From Sphingomonas soli NBRC 100801 (GTDB lineage: Bacteria; Pseudomonadota; Alphaproteobacteria; Sphingomonadales; Sphingomonadaceae): a stretch of DNA of 64,000 nucleotides. The notes beneath the pieces were generated by a model that worked only from the letters and a program-made list of their open reading frames with translations, did not search any database and was not told the DNA's origin. Both the position numbers and the translations under genes were made by a program. The DNA lies in the NCBI RefSeq assembly GCF_001591025.1, contig NZ_BCTZ01000016.1, positions 62,001 through 126,000 on the forward strand, in the 5' to 3' direction. Shown in pieces: positions 33,942 through 42,458 of the stretch (positions are counted from its first letter, which is position 1; the number at the start of each line of letters is the position of its first letter).

Positions 33942-35554
33942 AGAAGCAGCTCCGCGCAATCCTGCCGTTCCTCCTCCTCGCCGCGCCGGTCGCGGCGCAG
34001 GAGCTGCCGGCGGACCAGGCGGTGCTCAAGGCGCATGTCCAGTTCCTCGCGTCCGACGCTCTGCGCGGGCGCGAGGCTGGCTCGCCCGAATTCAACATCG
34101 CTTCGGAATATATGGCCGCGCAGATGGCGGCGCGCGGGTTGAAGCCCGGTGCGGCTGGCGCGTGGTTCCAGCCGGTCACGCTCGCCAGCTACAAGCCTGC
34201 GAACCCGGGTGCATGGACGCTCCGGCGCGGGACCGACGTCATCCCGTTCCAGCCCGGCATGGATTATTTCAGCGCCACGGCGGGCGGCATCGCCGATTTC
34301 GCCGCAACCGGCGAGCTTGTCTTCGCGGGCTATGGTATCTCCTATCCCCAGGGCGGAATCGACGATTTCAAGGGGCTGAACGTCAGGGGCAAGATCGTTG
34401 CGATCCTGGCCGGGGCGCCCAAGGGGCTGCCGAGCGACGTTGCCGCGCACCTTTCGGATTATGATCAGCGGGCTGCCGCAGCCGCAAGGCTGGGCGCGAA
34501 GGGCGTGATCCTGCTCGAAAGCGCCGAGGGGCGTGCGCAATATCCGTTCGAGTCCATCGCGCCTTCGTGGAACTATACCCGCAACGGATGGGCAGGCCCG
34601 GACGGGCGGCTGTTCGGCAAAACGCCCGGCGCACCCGGTATCGGATATGTCAGCACGGCCGGTGCCGAGAAGCTGTTCCAGGGCGGCCGGATCAAATGGA
34701 TCGACGTGATCGCGGCGGAAAAGGCGGGAAAGAAGATCCCCACCGGCCCGCTGCCGGGTACGCTTTCGGTTACCTCGAAGCTGAACATCGAGACCAGCCC
34801 GTCGCACAATGTGGTGGGTCTGCTCGAAGGTTCGGATCCGGTTCTCAAGAACGAATATATCGTCCTGACCGCGCATCTGGATCATGTCGGCGTGGGCACC
34901 GCCGTGAACGGCGACCGCATCTATAATGGCGCGATGGACAATGCCGTGGGGAATGCGGTGATGCTGGAAGTCGCCCGCGCCTTCCAGCAATCGGGAAAGC
35001 GCCCGCGCCGTTCGATCCTGTTCGTCGCGCTGACAGCCGAGGAAAAGGGGCTGATCGGATCGGACTATTTCGTCAATTTCCCGGTCGTCCCCAGGGACCG
35101 CATCGTCGCCAATATCAACATGGATATGCCGATCTTCACCTATAAGGTGGAGGACGTCGTGGTGCTGGGCGCCGAACGTTCCAGCCTGGGCCCGGTGATC
35201 GAGCGCGCGGCGGCGGAGGAGGGGCTGAAGGTGGTTCCGGATCCCTTGCCCGAGGAGAATTTCTTCGTCCGCTCGGATCATTACAGCTTCGTCAAGGCGG
35301 GCATCCCTGCGGTTTCGATCGACACCGGCCCCGGCGGTGCGGGCGCAGCGGCGCAGAAGAAGTTCCTGGAGGAAAATTACCACAAGCCGTCGGATCAGAT
35401 CGACCTGCCGTTCGATTGGCCCTCGGTCGCGAAGTTCGCGCGGCTGAACTATGCGGTGGCCCGCGCGCTGGCCGACGACGACAAGCGCCCGCGCTGGAAC
35501 AAGGGCGACTTCTTCGGGCTGACCTTCGATGGATATGGGGCGAAGACGGAATAG
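33938..35554 (+). CDS. Secreted M28 family metallopeptidase, third of three paralogues
   Basis: A 538-residue paralogue with signal peptide MKKQLRAILPFLLLAAPVAA. The catalytic set is intact: TAHLDHVGVG, NGAMDNAVG, LTAEEKGLIGSDYF, NMDMPIF and NYHKPSDQ. FFVRSDHYSFVKAGIP is identical to that of the second copy, which points to a relatively recent duplication of those two. The ATG overlaps the previous stop. An epimerase-like gene starts within a few bases of its end, so the transcript may include it. Confidence 0.92.
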   Translation: MKKQLRAILPFLLLAAPVAAQELPADQAVLKAHVQFLASDALRGREAGSPEFNIASEYMAAQMAARGLKPGAAGAWFQPVTLASYKPANPGAWTLRRGTDVIPFQPGMDYFSATAGGIADFAATGELVFAGYGISYPQGGIDDFKGLNVRGKIVAILAGAPKGLPSDVAAHLSDYDQRAAAAARLGAKGVILLESAEGRAQYPFESIAPSWNYTRNGWAGPDGRLFGKTPGAPGIGYVSTAGAEKLFQGGRIKWIDVIAAEKAGKKIPTGPLPGTLSVTSKLNIETSPSHNVVGLLEGSDPVLKNEYIVLTAHLDHVGVGTAVNGDRIYNGAMDNAVGNAVMLEVARAFQQSGKRPRRSILFVALTAEEKGLIGSDYFVNFPVVPRDRIVANINMDMPIFTYKVEDVVVLGAERSSLGPVIERAAAEEGLKVVPDPLPEENFFVRSDHYSFVKAGIPAVSIDTGPGGAGAAAQKKFLEENYHKPSDQIDLPFDWPSVAKFARLNYAVARALADDDKRPRWNKGDFFGLTFDGYGAKTE

Positions 35555-35558
35555 GACG

Positions 35559-36365
35559 TTGCGCCTCCTGGTCTTCGGCCCCGGCTATACCGCGACGCGG
35601 CTGATCGCCCGGCTGCGCGATGCGCGCATCGTCACCGTCACACGCGAAACCATGGCTGACAGGGCGCGCACCGAATTCGAGATCGCGCACGCCACGCACA
35701 TCCTCTCGTCGGTCCCGCCGGGTGAGGACGACCCGGTGCTCGCCGCCTATCGCGCGCAGATCGCCGCGAGCGACGCGTGGCTCGGCTATCTCTCCTCCAC
35801 CGGAGTTTATGGCGACACAAAGGGAGCGTGGGTGGACGAGACGGCCCCTACCGGTAGGGGGCGCCGCTCCGCCCGCGCCGAAGCTGATGCGGCATGGCTG
35901 AAGCTCGGCGCGCGCGTGTTCCGCCTGCCGGGCATTTACGGGCCGGGCCGCTCGGCGCTCGACCGTATCCCAGCCTTTCGCGTGGACGCGCCGGGGCAGG
36001 TGTTCTGCCGGGTGCATGTGGAGGATATCGTCGCGGGCGTGATCGCGGGATTCGATGCTCCGCCGGGCGCGTATAATCTCGCCGATGACGAGCCCGCGCC
36101 GCACAGCGATGTGATCGGCTTTGCCTGCGCGCTTCGCGGCATCGCGCCGCCGCCGCTGGTTCCGCTGGACCAGGCCGGGCTCAGCCCCCAGGCCCGCGCT
36201 TTCTATTCGGAGAACCGCCGCGTCGCGAACGGCAAGGCGAAGCGCATCCTGGGCTGGCGACCGCTTTATCCAGACTACCGGTTGGGCCTGCGCGCCTTGA
36301 GCGCGATCACCAGCCCGGCCATCACCAGCACGGCACCGGCGGCCGCAAGCCACGACCAGACATAG
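35559..36365 (+). CDS. NAD(P)-dependent epimerase/dehydratase-like protein (extended SDR, YeeZ-like)
   Basis: A 268-residue Rossmann protein. It has an N-terminal nucleotide-binding GPGYTATRL, a central YLSSTGVYGDTKG with the SDR Ser and Tyr, and RVFRLPGIYGPGRSALD. The C-terminal part ends with LGWRPLYPDYRLGL, typical of epimerase-like proteins. The substrate is unknown. The start is uncertain: TTG 35559 gives the natural beginning LRLLVFGPGY, while ATG 35529 or 35535 would overlap the M28 gene. The last 91 bp overlap the convergent EamA gene. Confidence 0.85.
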   Translation: MRLLVFGPGYTATRLIARLRDARIVTVTRETMADRARTEFEIAHATHILSSVPPGEDDPVLAAYRAQIAASDAWLGYLSSTGVYGDTKGAWVDETAPTGRGRRSARAEADAAWLKLGARVFRLPGIYGPGRSALDRIPAFRVDAPGQVFCRVHVEDIVAGVIAGFDAPPGAYNLADDEPAPHSDVIGFACALRGIAPPPLVPLDQAGLSPQARAFYSENRRVANGKAKRILGWRPLYPDYRLGLRALSAITSPAITSTAPAAASHDQT

Positions 36366-37195
36366 CCTTCGAATATCGTCGACAGCAGCATCGCAATCAC
36401 CGGGATCAGCACGCTGGTATAGGCCGCCTTGGCCGGCCCGATCGTCTGGATCAGCCGGAAATAGAGGCTGAACGCAAAGGCCGAACCAAGCACACCGAGA
36501 TAGAGCAAGCCGGCCAGATAGCTTGGCCGCGCGTCGAACACCGGCGCGCCGACCGTAAGCCACGCGAATAGCGCATTGATCGCCGCGCCGCTCAGCATCG
36601 CCCAGCCGATGATCGTCGACATGGGATAGGCTTTCGAGGTCTTCGTCCCCTGCATCACATTGGCCGAAGATGCGCAGAGCACTGCGGCCAGCGACAGACC
36701 GATGCCGATCAGCGTTTCGCTGGCGCCGGTGGGGCTCAGCCGCGCCTCATGGACGAAAAGCAAGGCGACGCCCGCTACCGCGACCGCCGAGCCAGCCAGC
36801 AATTGCCGCCCCATCCGCTGCCCCAGGAATATCCGCGCGAGGATCGCATTGGGGACAAGCAATAGCGCGAATACCACCGCGACCACGCCGGAGGTGATGT
36901 GCTGCTCGGCGCGATAGACCAGATTGAAGTTGAGCACGAACTGCGCCAGCCCGAGCAGCGCCGCGAACCGCATGCCACGCATATCCAGCCCCAGCCGTTC
37001 GCGCCGCGTCGCTGCCCAGACCAGCATCGCAACGCCGCCGATCGCGAAGCGATATGCGACCGACCAGCTAGGCGGCACGCTGGCGAGCTGATCCTTGATC
37101 ACCAGCCAGGTCGATCCCCAGATCAGCGTGACGATCGCGAACGGGATCAGCACCGCAAGGCGGGTGGACTGGGGAGGGGCGGTGTCCACCATCAA
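36275..37195 (-). CDS. EamA/DMT family transporter
   Basis: A 306-residue protein with ten predicted membrane helices in two EamA repeats (first about residues 15-145, second about 165-300). LIWGSTWLVIKDQLASVPP is the typical first-helix motif, and SAFAFSLYFRLIQTIGPAKA marks the second repeat. Members export small metabolites such as amino acids or nucleosides. The substrate is not deducible. Its 3' end overlaps the epimerase-like gene by 91 bp, and its ATG directly abuts a palindromic repeat. Confidence 0.92.
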   Translation of the reverse strand: MMVDTAPPQSTRLAVLIPFAIVTLIWGSTWLVIKDQLASVPPSWSVAYRFAIGGVAMLVWAATRRERLGLDMRGMRFAALLGLAQFVLNFNLVYRAEQHITSGVVAVVFALLLVPNAILARIFLGQRMGRQLLAGSAVAVAGVALLFVHEARLSPTGASETLIGIGLSLAAVLCASSANVMQGTKTSKAYPMSTIIGWAMLSGAAINALFAWLTVGAPVFDARPSYLAGLLYLGVLGSAFAFSLYFRLIQTIGPAKAAYTSVLIPVIAMLLSTIFEGYVWSWLAAAGAVLVMAGLVIALKARRPNR

Positions 37196-37327
37196 ACCCT
37201 CCCCCGGAGGGAGAGGGGGACCAGCGAAGCTGGTGGAGGGGTAGTCTCCGCGCGAGAGAGCCTGTCGTTTGCGGAGATTACCCCTCCGTCAGGCTGCGCC
37301 TGCCACCTCCCCCTCCGGGGGAGGATT
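37195..37327. repeat. Long imperfect palindromic repeat
   Basis: The whole gap between the EamA gene and ltaE is one inverted repeat. The left arm, about 37195-37251, and the reverse complement of the right arm, about 37271-37327, share the outer CCTCCCCCGGAGGG block, a central CAGC/CAGGC-type hairpin and the inner GGAGGGGTA-TCTCCGC block. A roughly 20-base spacer separates the arms. It has no coding potential and is unlike the GTCATCCC repeats. It probably belongs to a second dispersed repeat family. Confidence 0.75.
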
Positions 37328-37340
37328 GCGTTAGACCTGC

Positions 37341-38342
37341 TCACAACGCCCTGATCGCATCGACGAGCGGCCGGATCGCTTCCTCCGCCTGGTTCCAGCT
37401 CACCACCAGCCGGGCCTCGCCCACGCCCCAGTCGTAAAAATCGAACCCCAGCGCGCGCAGGCCGGCCGCTTCTTCGGCGGTCACGCGCAGGAACACTTCA
37501 TTCGCTTCGACCGGATGCACGAGGCGTTCGCCCGCAGCCTCGGCCAGCAGCTTTGCGCCCGCATTGGCGGCGCGGGCATTGGCGAGCCACAGGTCGCCCT
37601 CCAGCATCGCCAGCAATTGCGCTGCCGAATAGCGCCCCTTCGACGAAAGCAGCCCCGCGCGCTTGCGGCGATAGAGCGTGGCATCGGCCAGTTCGGGCTT
37701 GAAGAAGATCAGCGCCTCGGCGTTCATTCCGCCATTCTTGACGAAGCCGAAGCTCAGCGCGTCCACGCCCGCTTTCCAGGTCATATCGGCGGGCGCGCAA
37801 CCCAGATGCGCGACGGCATTGGCGAAGCGCGCGCCATCCATGTGCAGCCCCAGCCCGCGTTCCTTCGCCAGCGCGCCGATCGCGGCGACTTCGGCTGGAG
37901 AATAGACCAGGCCATATTCGGTCGCCTGGGTGATCGAGATCGCGTGCGGCTGGACCTGATGCACGTCGCGGCGGATAGGATCGATCACTGCGCGGATCGC
38001 ATCCGGAGTCAGCTTCGCGCCAGCCCCGTTCCCGGCCAGCAGCTTCGCGCCGTGCGTGTAGAATTCGGGCGCGCCGCATTCGTCGACATTGATGTGCGCT
38101 TCGCTGTGGCACACCACCCCGCCATGCGGAGGGCATAACGCCGCGAGCGCGAGGCTGTTCGCCGCTGTTCCGGTTGCCACCCAAAGCGCGCGCACTTCGG
38201 TGCCGAATAGTTCGGAGAAGCGCCCGTCCAATCGTTGCGACCAGCGATCCCCATCATAGGCGGTGTCGAGCACGTTGACCTCGCCCAGAGCGGCGAGAAC
38301 CGGCGGGCAGACCGGGGCGGCATTATCTGAAAAGAAGCGCAT
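37341..38342 (-). CDS. ltaE: Low-specificity L-threonine aldolase
   Basis: A 333-residue PLP-dependent beta-eliminating lyase. It begins MRFFSDNAAPVCPPVLAAL, contains ATGTAANSLALAAL and LHMDGARFANAVAHLG, and has the cofactor Lys in SFGFVKNGGMNAEA. It cleaves L-threonine or allo-threonine to glycine and acetaldehyde. The length is normal. The sequence is close to the alphaproteobacterial group of threonine aldolases, and stereospecificity cannot be judged. The gene is transcribed towards the EamA gene, separated from it by the long palindromic repeat. Confidence 0.93.
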   Translation of the reverse strand: MRFFSDNAAPVCPPVLAALGEVNVLDTAYDGDRWSQRLDGRFSELFGTEVRALWVATGTAANSLALAALCPPHGGVVCHSEAHINVDECGAPEFYTHGAKLLAGNGAGAKLTPDAIRAVIDPIRRDVHQVQPHAISITQATEYGLVYSPAEVAAIGALAKERGLGLHMDGARFANAVAHLGCAPADMTWKAGVDALSFGFVKNGGMNAEALIFFKPELADATLYRRKRAGLLSSKGRYSAAQLLAMLEGDLWLANARAANAGAKLLAEAAGERLVHPVEANEVFLRVTAEEAAGLRALGFDFYDWGVGEARLVVSWNQAEEAIRPLVDAIRAL

Positions 38343-38372
38343 GGCTCGCCTTGCGATTGCCGAGGAGGAAGG

Positions 38373-40631
38373 TCAACGGCGCTCGAGCGGTCGGTCGAGC
38401 GGGCGTTCGGTCGGAGGAGGGCCGCGCGGCCGATCGAACTGCGGACGTCCTCTCAACTGTTCGGCGTCGTCGCGCTGGATTGGCGCTTCGCCCTGCTCCG
38501 GATCGATCGGGAGGACCTCGGTGCGGATGCCGCTGCCATCGATGAACTCGCTGACGCCGTTCACCAGTTCGCCCAGATCGATCGTGAAATTGTCAGGCTC
38601 GGTGGTCGGCTCGGGCGGCGGGATGCGCAGATCCAGCGCGCGCGTCATGAAATCGCGCCAGATCCGCGCCGGCAGCCCGCTTCCCGACAGACCGGGATTG
38701 GGCGAGTTATCGTCATTGCCCAGCCACACGCCGGTGACGATCCCGCCGGCATATCCGATGAACAGCGCGTCGCGATTGTCCTGCGTCGTACCCGTCTTGC
38801 CAAAGGTCGGAATGGGCAGCGCCGCGCCTCGGCCCGTGCCGCTTTCCACCACGGTCGAGAGCAGTTCGCGGAGCTGATCGAGCTGGCGTGCCGAGAAACG
38901 CTGTGGCGCGCCAAGCCGCCGCGCCAGCCAGTCGCTTGCGGCCTCGTCATCGGAAAGCCCTTGGGGCCGTACCGGATAGGATCCGTTCGCCACCGCGGCA
39001 TAGGCTGCGGTCAGTTCGAGCAGCGAGACCGTCGATGTGCCCAGCCCGATCGAGGCGTCCGCGCCGATCGGAGTGGAGATGCCCAGATCGCGCGCTGCCT
39101 GCGTCACCGCCCGCACGCCCACCTGATGAGTCAGCCGCGCGGCGACCACGTTGGACGATTTGGCGAAGGCCTGTCGCAGCGAGATCCGCCCGGCATAGCG
39201 ACCATCGCTATTCGAAGGCTTCCAGTCGCCGATCTGCACCGGCGAATCGTCCACCACCGTATCGGGCGTCATCCCGGCACGGAGCGCTGCCAGATAGACG
39301 AACAGCTTGAAGGTCGATCCCGGCTGGCGCCGCGCCTGGGTTGCGCGATTGAAAGGGCTGGCGGCGTAATTCTTGCCGCCCACCATCGCGATCACCCGCC
39401 CGTCGGGCCGCATCGCGACGATCGCCACCTGGGACTTGTTGAGCCCGGCGTTCCGCACCGCGCGCTCGGCGGCCTGTTGTGCGGACACCTCGAGGGTGGT
39501 CCTTACCGTCTGCTCGGTCGCCACTTCGCCCGCGCGGTCCCGCGCCTGGGGCAGTACCCAGTCCGCGAAATAGGTGCCGTTGGGCAGCTCGCGCTCCTTG
39601 CTGACCTTCAGCACCGCCGGCTTGACCTGCGCCGCGGCTTGCTTGGTCAGCAGCCCGGCGCTCACCATCGCGCCGATCACCAGCTTCTGGCGGTCGCGCG
39701 CGCCCTTCAGATTCCCGGTGGGCGCGAGCCGGCTTGGTGCCTGCACCAGCCCGGCCAGCATCGTCGCCTGGCTTACCGAAAGCTCATCGGCATCGACGCT
39801 GAAATAATGCTGCGCGGCGGCGCTCAGGCCGTAGACGTTATCGCCGAAATAGACGTTCGAAAGATAGCGCGAGAGAATCTCGTCCTTGCTCAGCCAGCCT
39901 TCGAGCCAGAAGGCGATCAGCACTTCCTGCGCCTTGCGGGCCATCGTCCGGTCGGAACTCAGAAAGGCGTTCTTGGCGAGCTGCTGGGTGATCGTGCTGC
40001 CGCCCTGCGAGCGATCGTCGCTGGTAATATTGTGGACGAAGGCGCGCAGGATGCCGCGCGGATCGACGCCCATATGCGAATAAAAGCGCCGGTCCTCGAT
40101 CGCGATGAAGGCATCGCGCACATGCTTGGGCAGCCTGGCGGCGTCCACCGGCGCGCCGATCACCGCGCCGCGCCGCGCGATTTCCTTACCCTCTGCAGAG
40201 AGCAAGGTGATCGATGGCGGCACGGGCGGCTGGAGCGATTTGGAAAGCGGTGCGGTCAGCGCCAGCCACGCCACGGCGGCGATGAACAGCACCACCAATG
40301 CCGCGATGCTGCGCGTCAGCCATTTCCACGATCGCTTCTTGTACGCGACCGGCAGGTTGGTCGAATAGCCGCCAGCCAGCGCCGCCGCACCATAATCGGG
40401 TGGTGGGGGCGGGGGCGGCGGCGAAGGCGGCAGCACCGCGCGGCGCACGCGCTGGAGGATCGGCTCAGCATCGGGCGGCGGCATCCCGCCGCTCAGCTCC
40501 AGCGGCTCCTCGCGCGCAGGCCGGGGCCGCCAGCTTTTCGGCTCCGGTTTGGGCGCAGGGGGCTCGAGCTCGGCATCGGCCTGACGCCTGAGCGGGAAGC
40601 GCACTTCATTGGGGCCGGGTTCGCGCGCCAT
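38373..40631 (-). CDS. mrcA: Penicillin-binding protein 1A-type transglycosylase/transpeptidase
   Basis: A 752-residue bifunctional peptidoglycan synthase. A long proline-rich cytoplasmic tail (including PPSPPPPPPPPDY, about residues 67-79) precedes one membrane helix (about 106-126). The GT51 domain has EDRRFYSHMGVD and GGSTITQQLAKN. The transpeptidase has the active Ser in PGSTFKLF, the SSN motif and FGKTGTTQ. The C-terminus is a low-complexity Arg/Pro-rich tail. The long proline-rich tail is unusual. An AT-rich palindrome lies 51 bp upstream of the start. Confidence 0.95.
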   Translation of the reverse strand: MAREPGPNEVRFPLRRQADAELEPPAPKPEPKSWRPRPAREEPLELSGGMPPPDAEPILQRVRRAVLPPSPPPPPPPPDYGAAALAGGYSTNLPVAYKKRSWKWLTRSIAALVVLFIAAVAWLALTAPLSKSLQPPVPPSITLLSAEGKEIARRGAVIGAPVDAARLPKHVRDAFIAIEDRRFYSHMGVDPRGILRAFVHNITSDDRSQGGSTITQQLAKNAFLSSDRTMARKAQEVLIAFWLEGWLSKDEILSRYLSNVYFGDNVYGLSAAAQHYFSVDADELSVSQATMLAGLVQAPSRLAPTGNLKGARDRQKLVIGAMVSAGLLTKQAAAQVKPAVLKVSKERELPNGTYFADWVLPQARDRAGEVATEQTVRTTLEVSAQQAAERAVRNAGLNKSQVAIVAMRPDGRVIAMVGGKNYAASPFNRATQARRQPGSTFKLFVYLAALRAGMTPDTVVDDSPVQIGDWKPSNSDGRYAGRISLRQAFAKSSNVVAARLTHQVGVRAVTQAARDLGISTPIGADASIGLGTSTVSLLELTAAYAAVANGSYPVRPQGLSDDEAASDWLARRLGAPQRFSARQLDQLRELLSTVVESGTGRGAALPIPTFGKTGTTQDNRDALFIGYAGGIVTGVWLGNDDNSPNPGLSGSGLPARIWRDFMTRALDLRIPPPEPTTEPDNFTIDLGELVNGVSEFIDGSGIRTEVLPIDPEQGEAPIQRDDAEQLRGRPQFDRPRGPPPTERPLDRPLERR

Positions 40632-40681
40632 TCAGCGGGTCTTACCGGTCACCGGCCGCCGAGAAAAGCACAACGCCATCG

Positions 40682-40701
40682 TGTATTATTAATATAATAC
40701 A
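40682..40701. promoter_or_regulatory. AT-rich palindrome between HNH gene and PBP1A gene
   Basis: An 8-bp perfect inverted repeat (TGTATTAT at 40682-40689, ATAATACA at 40694-40701) around TAAT, in otherwise GC-rich DNA. It lies 51 bp upstream of the PBP1A start and 10 bp after the HNH stop, both on the minus strand. It could be an operator or contain the -10 region of a PBP1A promoter. It has no T-run or GC stem and is not an intrinsic terminator. Confidence 0.5.
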
Positions 40702-40710
40702 GCCCGAAAT

Positions 40711-41277
40711 TCAAGCCTCCAGCTCGACATCCCAATAGAGCCAGTCGCGCCAGGTTTCGTGAAGATGGTTGGGCGGGAAGCGGCGGCCATGCTCCTGAAG
40801 CTGCCAGCTTGTCGGCCGGATCGGCTCGATATGGAGCGGCATCGCCGCTTCTTTCGGGGTGCGCCCGCCCTTTTTGAGGTTGCAGGGCGCGCAGGCGGTG
40901 GCGACATTTTCCCAGGTGGTTCGCCCGCCCTGGGCGCGGGGAATGACATGATCGAAGGTCAGGTCGCGATGCGTGCCGCAATATTGGCAGACGAACTTGT
41001 CGCGCAGAAAGAGATTGAAACGCGTGAAAGCGGGGAATTGCGAGGGCCGGACGAATTGCTTGAGCGCGATCACCGAAGGCAGCTTCAGTGTCGCGCTGGG
41101 ACTTCGAACCTCGCGTTCGTAAAAGCTGACCACATCGACCCGATCGAGAAACAGCGCCTTGACCGCAGTCTGCCACGGCCACACGGAGAGCGGATAATAG
41201 CTGAGCGGCGTATAATCGGCGTTGAGGACGAGCGCGGGGCAACCATCCAGATGGCGGATCAGATCGGGATGATACAT
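40711..41277 (-). CDS. HNH endonuclease family protein
   Basis: A 188-residue protein. The C-terminal half has a zinc-ribbon HNH fold: CQYCG, then LTFDHVIPRAQGGRTTWENV (the HNH core His/Asp/Asn), then CAPCNLKKGGRT. The N-terminal half (LVLNADYTPLSYYPLSVWPW) is typical of the widespread small bacterial HNH proteins of unknown target. No methyltransferase or phage genes lie beside it, so nothing indicates a restriction system. The start is ATG 41277, preceded by AAAGGG; the frame is open further upstream without similarity. Confidence 0.9.
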   Translation of the reverse strand: MYHPDLIRHLDGCPALVLNADYTPLSYYPLSVWPWQTAVKALFLDRVDVVSFYEREVRSPSATLKLPSVIALKQFVRPSQFPAFTRFNLFLRDKFVCQYCGTHRDLTFDHVIPRAQGGRTTWENVATACAPCNLKKGGRTPKEAAMPLHIEPIRPTSWQLQEHGRRFPPNHLHETWRDWLYWDVELEA

Positions 41278-41372
41278 GCACACCCTTTCGCCCGTTTGCG
41301 CGCTCCGCAACTGCCAGCGAAACGTGACAGACATGAGACTGCACAGGCCGTGACTCGCGGTCAAGAGTCGGG

Positions 41373-42224
41373 ATGATGGTCGTCACCCGATTTGCGCCGA
41401 GCCCCACCGGGCGGCTGCATCTGGGCCATGCCTGGTCCGCGATCCTCAGCCATGATTTCGCGCGCGCGCAGGACGGCCGCTTCCTGCTGCGGATCGAGGA
41501 TATCGACGGCACCCGATCGCGGCCCGAACATGTCGAGGCGATCCTGGCCGATCTCGAATGGCTGGGGCTGCGCTGGGACGGGGACATTATATTCCAGTCG
41601 CAGCGGCTGCCGCTCTACGAAGCCGCGCTCGGCCGGCTCCGCGCGATGGGCCTGCTCTATCCCTGCTTCTGCACCCGCGCCGATATCGCCGCGAGCACCA
41701 CCGCCCCGCATGGACCCGAGGGGGCGATCTATCCGGGCACCTGCCGCGGGCTGGGGGCACCCGACCTGAGCAAGCCCCATTGCTGGCGGCTGGATATGGC
41801 GAAGGCGCTTGCGATCGTGCCCGGGGCCGGGAAGGAACTGGTGTGGCACGACCATGGCGCTTCGGTTCTCGCCACGCCCGCGCTTGCCGGCGATGTCGTC
41901 CTCGCCCGCAAGGATGCGCCGGCCTCCTATCACCTCGCCGTTACCATTGATGACGCGGCGCAGGGCGTTACCCATGTCGTTCGCGGCACCGATCTGTTTC
42001 ATGCGACGCATATCCATCGCCTGCTCCAGGCCCTGCTCGATCTGCCCACCCCCGAATATCGCCATCACGCGTTGCTCAGCGGGCCGGACGGCCAGCGGCT
42101 AGCCAAGCGTGATGGCGCCCCAACGCTGGAGGCGATGCGCCTGTCCGGCATGGATGGTCGTGCGCTTGCCGATCAGCTTCGCGCAGGACTGCTCCCAGTT
42201 GGAATCGCGTCCGCAAAGGCGTAA
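41373..42224 (+). CDS. gluQ: Glutamyl-Q tRNA(Asp) synthetase (GluQ-RS)
   Basis: A 283-residue truncated glutamyl-tRNA synthetase paralogue lacking the anticodon-binding domain. It has FAPSPTGRLHLGHAW (HIGH-type motif), LRIEDIDGTRSRPEHV, the zinc-site cysteines in YPCFCTRAD and YPGTCRG, and the KMSKS-like RLAKRDGAPTL. It activates glutamate and attaches it to queuosine at position 34 of tRNA(Asp). The length is typical. A queuosine-precursor transporter gene lies further along (49978), consistent with use of this modification. Confidence 0.93.
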   Translation: MMVVTRFAPSPTGRLHLGHAWSAILSHDFARAQDGRFLLRIEDIDGTRSRPEHVEAILADLEWLGLRWDGDIIFQSQRLPLYEAALGRLRAMGLLYPCFCTRADIAASTTAPHGPEGAIYPGTCRGLGAPDLSKPHCWRLDMAKALAIVPGAGKELVWHDHGASVLATPALAGDVVLARKDAPASYHLAVTIDDAAQGVTHVVRGTDLFHATHIHRLLQALLDLPTPEYRHHALLSGPDGQRLAKRDGAPTLEAMRLSGMDGRALADQLRAGLLPVGIASAKA

Positions 42225-42233
42225 GTCAGCTTC

Positions 42234-42458
42234 ATGAAGCTCTTTCTCGCCTTCGTGCTGCTCGCGCTCGTGATCTCGGTCGGGGTCGTGCTGATCTGCG
42301 GACTCGTCAACATGGCGGGTACGACCACCGCCGATCTGGAGGGCGAAGGCCCCAGCCAGCGTGCGCTCAAATCGAACAAGCTGATGATGCAGCGAATCCT
42401 GCTCCAGGGCGTGGCGATCTTCGTGATCTTCGTGATCCTGGCGACGATGCAGGGCTGA
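42234..42458 (+). CDS. Twin-transmembrane small protein, HIG1-like
   Basis: A 74-residue protein with two membrane helices (about residues 4-26 and 52-71) joined by a polar loop. The second part, SNKLMMQRILLQGVAIF, resembles the HIG1/RCF1-type core, which in alphaproteobacteria can associate with cytochrome oxidase. This assignment is tentative. It starts 9 bp after gluQ, so it may be co-transcribed, and its stop abuts the convergent GST gene. Confidence 0.7.
   Translation: MKLFLAFVLLALVISVGVVLICGLVNMAGTTTADLEGEGPSQRALKSNKLMMQRILLQGVAIFVIFVILATMQG

Noticed and set aside
40711-41277. HNH nuclease as part of a restriction or defence system
   Set aside because: No methyltransferase, phage or defence genes surround it, and its sequence matches a common stand-alone chromosomal HNH type.
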